Shown here: positions 31,998 to 42,685 of the stretch, piece after piece
Layout: each line of letters opens with the position of its first letter
How positions within the stretch are numbered: the first letter of the stretch is position 1
Origin: Brachypodium distachyon
Lineage: Eukaryota > Streptophyta > Magnoliopsida > Poales > Poaceae
Direction: 5' to 3'
NCBI RefSeq assembly: GCF_000005505.3
Contig: NC_016131.3
Coordinates: forward strand, 22,713,501-22,777,500
DNA length: 64,000 bases
Notes under the pieces: generated by a model
What the model saw: only the letters and a program-made list of their open reading frames with translations
The model's database searches: none
Told to the model about the DNA's origin: nothing
Program-made: the position numbers and the translations under genes

Positions 31998-32844
31998 GTG
32001 GGCTACCCCTCGTCTCGGCCCAACAATGCCTGTCAGCACCGCCATCACAGGGGGTGGGATATTTAGTCCCACCTCGGCAATTGACTAGCGACGCGACCAA
32101 CATAAATAGCTTCCTCCGCCTCTAATATCGAACTCTAATGAACAAGCATGCTGTCGACACACTGTTGTGCTCTGAATTCTATGGATGGGCTCCATCGCCC
32201 TATATGGGCCTAACCAGGCCGGCCCTATTCGCTTGAATCCGATGCTTGATTCCGAATGTGTAAATCATATACCCCTTCCGTCTGGCGGGCGGCCCATGTT
32301 GAGACCTAGGGGCCAATTTTTTCTAAGGTTATTTTCAACTTCAAACCAACCACTCCTAATTGTTGCAATACTTTTGACAATACCAACGCGTCAGACAAGG
32401 TGTAGCTATACCAAACCTGGTTAGCCACCATTCAGTTGTCGTCGCCATGTCGACCTGTACCAACCACACATAATTGTTACAATTGTTTTGGCAATAGCAA
32501 CGCGTCTGACCGGGTTAGCCACGTCAGACCAGGCATTGCTATAGCCAGGTTGGTTAGCCACCATTCAGTTGTCGTCGCCATATCAACCTGTACCAACCAC
32601 TCATAATTGTTACAATACTTTCGGCAATATCAACGCGTCTGACCTGGCGTAGCTATAAGAAGGTTGGTTAGCCACGTCAGACCAGGCGTTGCTAAAGCCA
32701 GGTTGGTTAGCCACGATTCAGTTGTCGTTGCCATCTCAAACATTTATCAACCATTCGTAATGGTTACAATACCTTTGGCAATAGCAACATGACAGACCCA
32801 GCGTAGCTATACCCAGGTTGGTTACCCACGTCAAACCAGGCGTA
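31998..32844 (-). repeat. CACTA subterminal tandem repeats, block 1
   Basis: After about 300 unique bases, imperfect repeats of roughly 130-155 bases appear. GGTTAGCCAC(C/G)ATTCAGTTGTCG recurs at 32419, 32552 and 32705, each unit also holding ACCAACCAC...AATTGTTACAAT and GGCAATA(G/T)CAACGCGTC. The array continues across Tek-s3 at 39344. Such repeats next to the ends are the usual transposase-binding regions of CACTA elements; that role is inferred here. Confidence 0.75.
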
Positions 32845-35800
32845 TGAAGCGACCGCCCCCATACAGGGTTCGATCTCTGTGCTTACTATGCTAGTCCCTG
32901 CATCGACTCACTAGCACACACAGTTTCAAGGTGAAATATCGAGATACAAAGGTCAAAGTACTTTATTAGATCGCATGATCCAGAATTTAATTGTACTTAC
33001 AACCTTCCATGACCCCTTGGGTCAGCATAACAAATAGAGTTTCAAGATAACAAAATATTGTTTCACAAACAGCAGCGGAAAGGTAGGACATAAGGGCCAC
33101 AACTACTCCAAGGTGAGAGCATGTTGGAATGTAATCACATGACCCAAACAAAACCGATGAACCTCACTCATCGTCTGATCCACCTGCATTGTTAATTGCA
33201 GCCACTACGTGGTCAATACATTGAATGTATTGGCAAGTTCACTAGAGGTTATAAAAGGACCTACCAAGTACATGCAATATTTGGCTAGGTGGGTTTGGCT
33301 ATTTGCATAAAAGCATCAATGTTTCATCCTATCTTTTTTAACCAAATAGTTTCATGTGTATGGACATGAGGTAGAAACACCCATGCTCCTATTAACCTAG
33401 AGCACATTGAGTAGACACATCAATTGCTCCTACCCTGTTCAAACCATTCATTTTATTTAGAAATTGGAATGAGTGAGACCTTCCTTACAGCCCCCAAATC
33501 TAGTCGCTCATAATTGTCCGTAACCGGGGACACGGCTAAGTACTTAGTTTGACACTCTCGAGAGGTGGTACACTTTACCCACAAGAAATCGACGTCTTAA
33601 TCCCTTGCTGTCCTCAGGGTAGAGTAGCAACGGCATCGATTACAGGAATTTTCAGAACTTATTCCCCCAGACCACCTGAGGGACGCGTTCCAACCTACAC
33701 TGTTACATACCGATGTCACCTCGGATCCGGGTTCATATTTCTTACATCCATCCTGGCAGTGCCCATAATACCATGTGGTTGTACTGGAAGCTACTAAACA
33801 GGAAACTAGTCCAGTCTCTGGTTACTCTGGGTGGCATCCCACATTGTGACGCAGGCGCTCCCCGAATCGCACGGGGAGACGACCATGGACGCTCCCGAAT
33901 CGTGCGGAGAGACGACTCAGCAGGCCCCATAGAAATGGACCTAACGTCACGACATCCGAAAACTCAAAGCAGCCCACCCAGGACGGTTCATTGAATTACT
34001 TGTTTTGCCATACACTAGGAAAATCATATTGTAATTCAATAGTATCACATTGTAATAATACCACCCTCGTATATTCTCATAGCATAGCATTTTACTACTA
34101 CGATGGCAATTGGTGGTAAGGTCATGACAAAGACTATGCTATACTACTAGGACAGATCATAGCTAGCATAGATACAGTAATAATCCTAACAATGCAACTA
34201 ATAAATTCTAGTGCATAATAAAATAATGGGTAAATGATCAAAGTGAACTTGCCTGATTAGTGTCTTTGTATTCTTCTTCTTTTCGATACTCACAGTTAAC
34301 GCACTCCGTATAATCTATCGCGAAGAATGAAAATCAATAATAAATAACCATTCGACAACTCCAAATCATAACTCCAAATAAAGAACCAAAGCAATATACA
34401 AAGTTTAAATTAAATAGTACCTAACTACTGTTAGGTTATCCTAGGCATAGATCTAAGAGGTAGGAACAAGGTTGGGACAAAAGCGGAGTTGGAATGGAAT
34501 TGATTTGGTAACCTACGGGCCGTTAATAGATACAATTTTCTAGGGGTCATGGGCTACTGTAGATTAACTTTGGAAGGTGTACAAAGTGGTCCAGAAATTA
34601 GAGTTTGGTGTACTCTTGTCACAACAGAAAGAATGAACTGGTTTGAAAATATGGATCAACATGTATGGGCTTTGAAACATTGCTAATCAATAAGACAGTG
34701 TTAACAGATACAAAGTTTGGTTGGGCATGGACTAGTGTGGCTAAGTCTGGAATTTATGTTTATAGGAACTGTTATAACTTAGATACTTTGGCTGTTTGGA
34801 AAATGGTTCTAAATAGTAGAAAATGGAATGAAAAGTATACTACTATATATTATTAAGATTGTACTTGCTAACCCAACAAGTGTCATCTCAAAAGGATCTA
34901 CAGAGAATTAGCTACTGGCTTGCAAACCTGGCTAGTCTGATTCTGACAGATTAAAGATACTAACTTATACTGAAAATGTACTGGTGCTAATGGCTTCAAA
35001 AGACAGACGGCCAATGGGATGAATTAAACTAGATGTAACAAGCTTTCAACATATACTGGTTTAACCTAAATAGGAGTTGTGAGTCAAAATATACAGGCTT
35101 ACAAAACAGGCTAATATATAACAAAGTTTCTGTAACTAAAGGCTTAGAATTGGCAGTGTGGGAAACTGCTGAAGGTACTGTTTTGCAATGACGATGCACT
35201 AGTGAAGATAAAACATAATTTGTGCCTAAAGTGAACTAATGTGTATAACAGGATCTTGTTAATGATCTACAGGAGGTTTGGAATCAAACGGGTCGATGGA
35301 ACAATCTATAGGAATTTCGAAAGGTGGCTAATCCAGAAACAAAGTGCTGTGAATAGCAATTTCAAATGAAGATGCACTACAGAACCTCTTAGAGACGGGC
35401 TATACAAAGTGATCTAGTCGATTGGTATAAACGTTATTTAACTATAACAGAAAGAATTGGCTTAATCTAATCTACGAGTCAACAGATATGAGTCTCGGAA
35501 GGTGGCTAATCGAAACTGTTCGCTGCTGAAAAGGTTGCAGTTTTCTGCCGCGGCAGCGAATCGGCAGAGGAAGGGGATCTTACCGACAACGTGCGAGGAG
35601 GAAGGCAGTGACAGGAACGGTGTAGATGTGGTGGCCGGGCTTGGGGAGGATGCGGACGTCGAAAAGGCTGCGTCCTTGTTGGTCCTTACGGCACGGCGGA
35701 CGATGGAAACGGCGGCGACGGAGGTCGATGGTGACGAGGTTTGTTGGCGCAGACCGGTTGTTCCCTTGGCTTACTGTGGTCTGGCTGGACGTGGTGACGC

Positions 35801-38800
35801 GGCTTTCGGGGTCGAGGGCGTCACTGGACAGCGACGGGCGGAGCTCCAGGGCGCGGTGTTGGCTTGCGGTCGGCGAAGACGCGGACAACGTCGGAGATGG
35901 CTCGAACAACCTTGTCACAGAGGTAGGAGATGGTCACGGGAGTGCACTGGTGAAAGGAATCGACAAACCGCGCTTTGGAGCGACCTCACCTTCGAGAACG
36001 AAAGCGACGAACGGCGGAGGAAGAAGGCCACGGCATGCTATCTACGAAGCTCTATAGGAAAAACTCTCCATAGGAAAACGGGGGAGGATGGCCAAAGGTT
36101 CGAAGTGACGCGATTGGAATTGTCCTTCATAGGCCGAGGAGGGAGATCAGGCATTGAATGTCGATGGGCGGCATTCGGGGCGCCGGTCACGGGGATTGAA
36201 GGAAGTGGGCGTGATTTGGGGGAGATTTAGGAGGGGATTAGGGAGAGGAGGTGCTGGGGATTCCATTCAGTGAACCTGGACGGAGTTTGGGGCGAGGGGG
36301 CGCGGTCGGCGGCAGAGATTGCGGCGGCCATGGCGTTGCCTGCTTCTTTCTGTGCGTGGCGTGAGGAGGAAGAAGCAGGAGCGCTCGGTCGGCTGGGCTG
36401 GGCTGGTGCGCCAGGGAGAGTTGGGCCAGGAGGTGAGGGAGGCCCAGGAAGAAAATAAAGAGAAAACGAAAAAAAAGAGGGAGGTGGGCTGGGCGCTCGG
36501 TGCAGATGGGCCGACCAGTTTGGGTCGGTCCATTCTCTTTGTTTTTTCCTTTTTTTTTCCATTTTGTGTTTTTATTAATAACTTTTGATTCCTGACTCCA
36601 AATAAGTCCAAATAAACTCCAGTAAATTTGTAAATTCAAATCCTCTAAAGTGTGAACTTTTGGGACTTGAATCCTTTCAAAATAAAATAAGTGAAAATAC
36701 TTTTGCTTATATAAATGTCATTGGAGCTTTATAAATAATCAATAAAATAGATTTTGAAATCTATTATGAAACCTTTGTTTCATAAATTAGTTTAAACTCC
36801 AACAAAATATTGGGTTCGCATACTTTGCACTAAAACCCTTCTTAGCTAAATACCCCATTTGGTTGAACTCGAAATAAAATCTCATAATAATTATATGGTT
36901 CAATAAATTTCCAAATAGCTTAAAAACACCATAATCACAAATCATGTAAACCATCGTAGATGTTTCCAACTATATATATATATATATATATATATTTGGG
37001 AAGTCATGTTATCCCAATCTCAACGACGGAATAAATGTTGAAATAAGATTTGCACATGAGGATGTCACATTATCCTCTTCTCGAATATTTGATAACTTTT
37101 CTCGAAAACAAAATGAACATGACAAAGCAAATATCGAGAGAAACATAGGTGAATCATTAAATATGTTTTCCAACCATATACTTGGGAAAGTCATATTATT
37201 CCCTCTCTTTATCATTAAGATAAATGTTGAAGAACATTTCTGATCGATTTAAATATTCCAACGATGCTCTCAAATGGTCATGGCATCCAAATTGGAATCT
37301 TAGTGTGCTAGTAAATCCTTCAAAAAAAACATAGGATTTATTTAGATGCAAAGAATAATCCGGTGGAAATCATAAGATGCATATGGGTCCAAAATAAAAT
37401 AACTTTGAACTACATAAATGTCCCAACCATGTTGTATAATTTGGATAGTCATATTAATCCACTCTTTTGTTGTATATTCAAACATGGTGTGGAAAAATTT
37501 AAATAACTCTTAAAAGTTTCAAATCCTTCAGAAATTCACAACCCAAAACATTTTCAAAACCAATATTTTAATTAAAATAATTATTTTATTTAACATTTCA
37601 GAATTGGAAAATTCTGAGATGTTACACTAAACGAAGCAAACAATGCATAGATAAACATACAATACAAGCAAAAGGAAAATATGCCATGATGCAATGCAAA
37701 ACATGTGACATGATTGGGTTGATTTTATTTGGATAAATAACCTGATCATAATTCTGGTCCAAAGCATTAGCAATTAAAAATTATTATACTAGGTTGAAAA
37801 CAAGATACAAAAACAAGGGATTAAAACCCTAAAACAAGGTTCTATTGGCGTCAGCTAATTAATTTAATTCAAAAAATTTATTTCTCTATCCCAATGAACA
37901 GAGAACAGTAAAACAAATTTTTGGGCACTGGTTTCAATTAAAAAGGATTTCTAAAACAAAAGATATGAATTAAATGGCATTAAAACCCTTTCTGTAAATT
38001 GACTGTGTTTAAGTTACTGAAATTTAAATTTAAACTATGCTAAAATGTTCTCCAGGTTGAGGTCTTTCCAGAAAGGTAAAATTTATCAAATTTGGCCCAG
38101 TGGTTTAAAAGTTCTGATATTTTGAAGTTCTAGGAGTTTTTCTACAAAACTGTCATTTAATTAAATCGGTGATTTTGTTTTTATTTTAACAGAGGGCCAC
38201 GTGGCGCGTTCCTATTGGCGCGTACCGGTTCGGAAATAAAATTAGACGGCGATCGTCAGATCTAACTGAAAAATACAAGGACGATCCAGATCGAAGGATA
38301 CCCCTTCGATCGGGTTGATCTAATCTCGGCCGTTGGCCGAGATCCAACGGTCACGGGTGCATCGGGCTCACCACCGGCCGGCCTAGGGTTCCGGCGATCG
38401 GCGGCGAGGGTTCGGGGTGGCGGCGCTGTCGTTCCAGGGGTCCTCGAGCTCGGGGAAGACGGTTGCAGCTTCCTCTCGATACGGGGAAGACGATGGCGGC
38501 GCTGGCGCGGGTCGGGGGGGACGGAATCGACGCCTACGACAACGCGAAGGCGGCGGCCGTGGCGGAGCTTCGGGCGGTGGTCGACGGGAAGCTGTGATGC
38601 GCCAAAAGGAAAATGAACCGCGTCACGACGTGCGGAAGAGAGAGACGAACGAGAGAGGGCAAAGCTACGAGACAAAGCCCGTACCGTCTCGTCGGCGACA
38701 ACCAAATTTCACGGCGGCGTCCGCGTGGCTCTGGCGAGAGATTTTAGCAGCGTGGGCGCGTGAGAGAGAGAGCAAGCGGAGGGGAAAGGAGCGGGGGCAC

Positions 38801-39343
38801 TCGGGCTTTATACTGACGCGCTCAGCAAGGGGAGGGAAGCACGGAGCAGACGGGGCGGCAGAGATGGCGCGCGGGATCGGCGGCCGGGACGTGCGCGCGG
38901 TGATTCCGGCGCTTGCCGTCTGGGGACGACGAGTCCGACAGACGAGGCCCACCTGTCAGCGGCTCGGGCGCGCGCGTGGGGGCATTGGGCCGGCTCGGGT
39001 GCGGGGCGCGATGGACTGGGCCGTTTCGGCCCAAAATGGCCGGGCCGGTCCGGTTTTGTTTTTTTTGTTGTTCTTTCCTTTTTCTTTTTCTGATTTCTTT
39101 GATATCTTTTGATTTTGAACTCCAAATTATGAGGTAGCTCATTTATGCAAATAACCCCTTTTATAGATAAACCCTATTGGTTTAAAAATCCAAAACTCAA
39201 ATGGGTGAAAAACTAAGGTTTAAAATGAAATAAAACCTTTTCAAAGTCTTTTGGAATTCAAAATTTGATTCAATTATGCAACTGTGGCATGATGCTCATG
39301 AATGCAATGCATATGAAAGAGTTTAGATTTTTGGGATGTTAAA
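32845..39343 (-). mobile_element. Tek-s3: solo Tekay-like LTR split by LTR-A2
   Basis: The outer ends TGAAGCGACCGCCCCC (32845) and GGGATGTTAAA (39343) belong to the Tek LTR on the minus strand, with exact duplications gcgta at 32840-32844 and 39344-39348. About 3.2 kb is Tek LTR (32845 to about 34330 and 37627-39343). The rest is the LTR-A2 insertion. The terminal dinucleotide is mutated (ttaca to ttaaa). A TATA-like CAGTATAAAGCCC lies at 38807-38812 (minus). GC-rich ORFs at 38400-39060 are not genes. Confidence 0.88.
34328..37626 (-). mobile_element. LTR-A copy 2 (A2), nested in Tek-s3
   Basis: The right end TGTAACATCTCAGAATTTTCC (minus, from 37626) matches A1. From about 35225 it is colinear with bases 1-2392. 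The left end is not certain: a TG at 34328 or at 34254 could be the boundary, and no clean target duplication was found by eye. The size would be about 3.3 kb. With no coding region it is probably a solo LTR. It contains an expanded (TA)n tract at about 36971-36994, where A1 has about seven repeats. Confidence 0.75.
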
Positions 39344-39941
39344 GCGTAGCTATATCTAGGTTGGTTAGCCACGATTCAGTTGTCGTTGCCATCTCACCTA
39401 TACCAACCACTCGTAATGGTTACAACACGTGTCGCAATAGCAACGTGTGTCAAACCTGGCGTAGCTATACCCAGGTTGGTTAGCCATGATTCAGTTGCCG
39501 TTGCCATATCAGACCTGTCGTAGCAATACCCAGGTTACTTAGCCACAATTAAGGTCGTCATGGCTATATCTCACACTTACTGCAACAATTTCACATTTGC
39601 GTTGTTATATGTTAACACTCTTGCAATCCAGAAAATGACCAGTTACAATGTCCTATTTGTATTGCATGTAGACAACTATTAGCAACCATGATATTACATA
39701 GTGGCAATAACCTCGACCTATTGCAACGCACAACTGGATAGTGGCTATATAGCATACGTCTTGCAACCACAATCATCTAGATTACAACTCAACAAATTCG
39801 ATGCAACATGGCCCCCTTTCGCAACTACATGAACCCTATCCCAACAAATTTAGATTTTAGTAGCCACAAACACTATCAATTGCAACCGAAATCACGTTGT
39901 GGGGGAAAAAATGGTGGCATAAGGTCTCATGATTAGTAGTG
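39344..39941 (-). repeat. CACTA subterminal repeats, block 2, and 5' terminus
   Basis: It continues the repeat of block 1 (GCGTAGCTATA..GGTTGGTTAGCCACGATTC), then shorter motifs TTGCAACC / GGTTGCAA scattered to about 39890. On the minus strand the block starts CACTACTAATCATGAGACC at 39941, immediately next to the LINE reading frame. CACTAC is the hallmark first bases of this superfamily. The adjacent 3 bases (39942-39944) would be the target duplication, but the other end is not in the window. Confidence 0.6.
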
Positions 39942-40705
39942 CATCCATAGACACACAATAGCTTTCAAAACGAAACCCCTTGAAATGCTTGATATCCATC
40001 TTCTGAAGGAGGAGAGGGCAACGATCAGAAATTGCCGTAGACGCCGGCGATAACTGATATTGTGGAAACATCAATTTCCATTCCTTTGACATCAGCACCC
40101 TATCGATTTTGGTATGGGTAACCAAATCTCTCTCATTACACCAAGTGAAACGCCTTCCAAGCAGCGGAAATTCCCGCAATTCTAAGTCCTCGATCACCCT
40201 CCTGAACCTCCCCATCAAGCTCAGATTCAGATTATTATTGCTCTTCTCATTAGCAGGGCAAATCATGTTGAAATCCCCCACTATGAGCCACTCTGGCTTC
40301 AGAAACTGCTTGATGTGCCTAAGCTCATCCAAAAACAGGATTTTCTCCGAATCCTCTTGCGGACCATAGACTGAAGTGATTGACCAGCTCCTGTTGTTGG
40401 ACCTATCAGTAATATGCCCAGAAATAGAGTTCGACCCGGTAGCCAACTGCCCTTGCTGAATATCAAAATCTTGAGAACAGTCAATTATGATCCCCCCCCC
40501 CCCTAGTGCCATCAGCAGGCTTGAAAATGAAATTGTTATAGAACCTGGTTCCCAAGGATTCAGCAATGACCGCTCGATTCACAATGTTAATCTTCGTCTC
40601 TTGCAAGCAAATGACATTGCAATTCAAAGTCTCCATAAAATTCAGAACAGCCCTTCTGCGAACAGGGGAATTCAACCCACGAACATTCCAGTGAGGCAAG
40701 AGATG
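39942..40705 (-). pseudogene. LINE (L1-type) ORF2 endonuclease fragment
   Basis: Endonuclease/exonuclease/phosphatase domain of a plant L1 retrotransposon. Motifs from 40700 downward: HWNVRGLNSPVRR, CLQETKIN, SVYGPQ, IVGDFNMI, RRFTWCNERD, then SDRCPLLL and FKGFRFESY. The usual SDH of the active site reads SDR. A frame break near 40500 coincides with a 12-base C run. The fragment ends where the CACTA terminus starts, so RT and 3' parts would be on the far side of the CACTA, outside the window. It is inactive. Confidence 0.85.
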
Positions 40706-41299
40706 CGGTGGAACGGAGTCAGCCGCGGGAGTTGGGGAAAAAAGGACCCCAACGGCCCGACCTCAATGGTCATCGATCAACTCCGGACCTTTTTTTTTCA
40801 ACTGGACGCTAACTATTTCTCAGTTCTGTTGTGGACCAGCTTCAATCACAAAATTTGGGTTTTGTGTAACAGTATTGGAGTTATGTGTACATGATATAAA
40901 TCTCCAAAAGTTGTGGTTTCTGATACGTAACTCCTAGGGGTTTCTTGATTTTTATTTGAAATGTAAACATTCGAAAATTATATTTTCACAAACTGTAAAA
41001 TGTTTACTTTTACATATTCTTAAAGTTTAACATTTTCACTCGGTTTTCTTGAATACTCCATTTTCTAAAATTCATGATTTTTCAATGTGCTATTTCTCCA
41101 GTTATTTTCCAGCAAAATTTTGCTTTTCTTATTTATTTAGTGCCTAGTGGGAAATAATATTCTTAGTTGTGTTGGCCACAAACCTTATGCGGTGACATCC
41201 AAGTCAAGCAAAGCGTCAAAACATTGAGGATCACCAAAAGCTCTCCAAGGGTGTCGAATCTGTTGAGATGTAACAATTGTGGCCTACAGAGGAATTATG
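40706..41299. other. AT-rich sequence between LINE and GAUT fragment, nothing recognised
   Basis: No credible ORF, repeat or RNA gene seen. The last 100 bases may be degraded upstream exon of the GAUT-like fragment. Confidence 0.5.
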
Positions 41300-41558
41300 T
41301 GTCACATTTCGTAATCATTCTCAACCTTTCCAGAGGCAGATGAAAACTGAGTACATCTCTGTTTTTGGCAATTCACATTTCCTCCCTGCCTTATCTTCTT
41401 CCTTGCTTGAATAGAATCGTTGTTATAGATGAGGATTTGGTTTTCCAGAAAGACTACTCATCTCTATGGAAGATGATAGTGTAATAGGTTCTGTACAGTT
41501 TTGTCAGTTGAAAGCTTATATAGAGGAACACGATTTCCTCAAAACTAAGCACAAATAG
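41300..41558 (+). pseudogene. Galacturonosyltransferase-like (GT8, GAUT family) gene fragment
   Basis: Three adjoining frames spell a GAUT signature: FRNHSQPFQRQMKTEYISVF then GNSHF; shifted, SLPYLLPCLNRIVVIDEDLV then FQKDYSSLW; shifted back, SVIGSVQFCQLKAYIEEHDF. In plant GAUTs this is the region with the metal-binding DxD (here IDED) of the Golgi pectin-synthesis glycosyltransferase. The fragment is only about 85 codons with two frameshifts, so it is a pseudogene or captured piece. The family assignment is from remembered conserved motifs and is strong; the subfamily is not. Confidence 0.75.
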
Positions 41559-42588
41559 TTGAATAAAAGCTTACATATTTTTTCTTTCCCCCTTGCCCGT
41601 GTCACTGAGATCCATTAATTGTTGAGTTTTTTTTAGCGTAGTCTTACTGTTTATGGTTTGAAAATATGCAGGTATCAAAAGATTATTTGGAAGTTTGGTT
41701 GGTGGACTAATAGAAGTCTTTTTGTGTATGCATGGGAGAGTTTTATCTTTCAAAGCCTGCTGTATGATAAAGGCGTAAGTATGTATCAACAAATAGATTT
41801 GAGAGGATACAAAATTGTGAATCTTTGTTCTTGTCCTTCATGGCTTCATGTATTTGTATGGCACAATGCGTTCACATAAAATATTTTTCACAATTGACTT
41901 CACTGTTGAGTAAGCGATAATAGTGAAATATGAAGGACAACTTCTTAGTTTGTAGTAGCACCATACAGTTTTACACTATTGTCCTGTAAGATTAGGTTTT
42001 GGTGCGCTGGCGCTGCATGTTTCTGTCTGATCTCTGGAACACTATTGTGACATTGGATTGAACATGAAAATTGGTTTTTCTAATCAGCAATGACATTTGA
42101 TCCGCTGCAGATTGCCAGGTCTATCAAATACACCATTAACAACGATATTTGTTTACGCGGTCTCATGAATTTATCTCAATGACAGAACAAATTGTGAAAC
42201 TTATATCGTGTGCCTGTTTCCAAGACGTTAGCCTTCCAAGACTTATCTCAGCTTGCTATATTGACATGGATGATCTATATATTGACATGGATGATCTGTT
42301 TGCATGTGTATGTGGTGGTAGAATTCACCGTCCATTCTTTTTGTCGTTTCTCGGAAGATTATTTTATCAAAGACATGCTCAAACATCCCCATTCAAAGAA
42401 AAAAAAAATCGTTCCAGGGAGACCATTCCTAATTTAGGTAACGACGCACCAAACTTTCTTGCATTCTTTGACTAAATTGGACAAAGCCACTTCAGTACTA
42501 ATACGACATCATTTATGACAAATAGCTTTGCTTGTACACACTACTGCTTAGTATATAGAAATAAAATAGGACCAGACATAATATGGTA
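41559..42588. other. Sequence between GAUT fragment and MITE, no gene recognised
   Basis: It holds an exon-like window (41672-41774) bounded by TATGCAG and GTAAGT on the plus strand, and a 15-base direct repeat ATTGACATGGATGAT near 42260-42300. No family was recognised in either. It may be decayed GAUT gene sequence. Confidence 0.4.
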
Positions 42589-42673
42589 CTCCCTCCAATC
42601 CATTATAAGTGTCAGAGAGTTAGTACACAACTTTGTACTAAAATCCTGACACTTATTATGGATCAGAGGGGAG
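42589..42673. mobile_element. Stowaway-type MITE (Tc1/mariner-derived), 85 bp
   Basis: Starts CTCCCTCCAATCCATTATAA and ends TTATGGATCAGAGGGGAG, near-perfect terminal inverted repeats covering most of the element. It is flanked by TA at 42587-42588 and 42674-42675. CTCCCTCC ends and TA duplication are the Stowaway hallmark in grasses. It lies 13 bases beyond the stop codon of the minus-strand gene, in its presumed 3' UTR. Confidence 0.9.
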
Positions 42674-42685
42674 TATTATTCATCC

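Larger units (their letters stand above)
8575..39941 (-). mobile_element. CACTA (En/Spm-type) DNA transposon, autonomous-type, split by nested insertions
   Basis: The CACTA's own sequence survives in blocks: 8575-10604, 13854-14660, 28186-28693, 31998-32844 and 39344-39941, about 4.8 kb in total. The blocks join perfectly when the flanking LTR elements and one copy of each target duplication are removed. They encode a transposase in the order Transpos_assoc-like, Transposase_21-like and DUF4218-like regions. The 5' side carries tandem subterminal repeats and ends in CACTACTAATC at 39941 (minus strand). The 3' end lies left of the window. Insertions inside it are Tek1, Tek-s1, Tat1, Tek-s2 and Tek-s3. 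Confidence 0.8.

Noticed and set aside
41672..41774. Plus-strand exon between TATGCAG and GTAAGT
   Set aside because: Good splice borders, but the translated piece (starting IKRLFGSLVGGLIE) matches no family I know and could not be joined in phase to the GAUT fragment.
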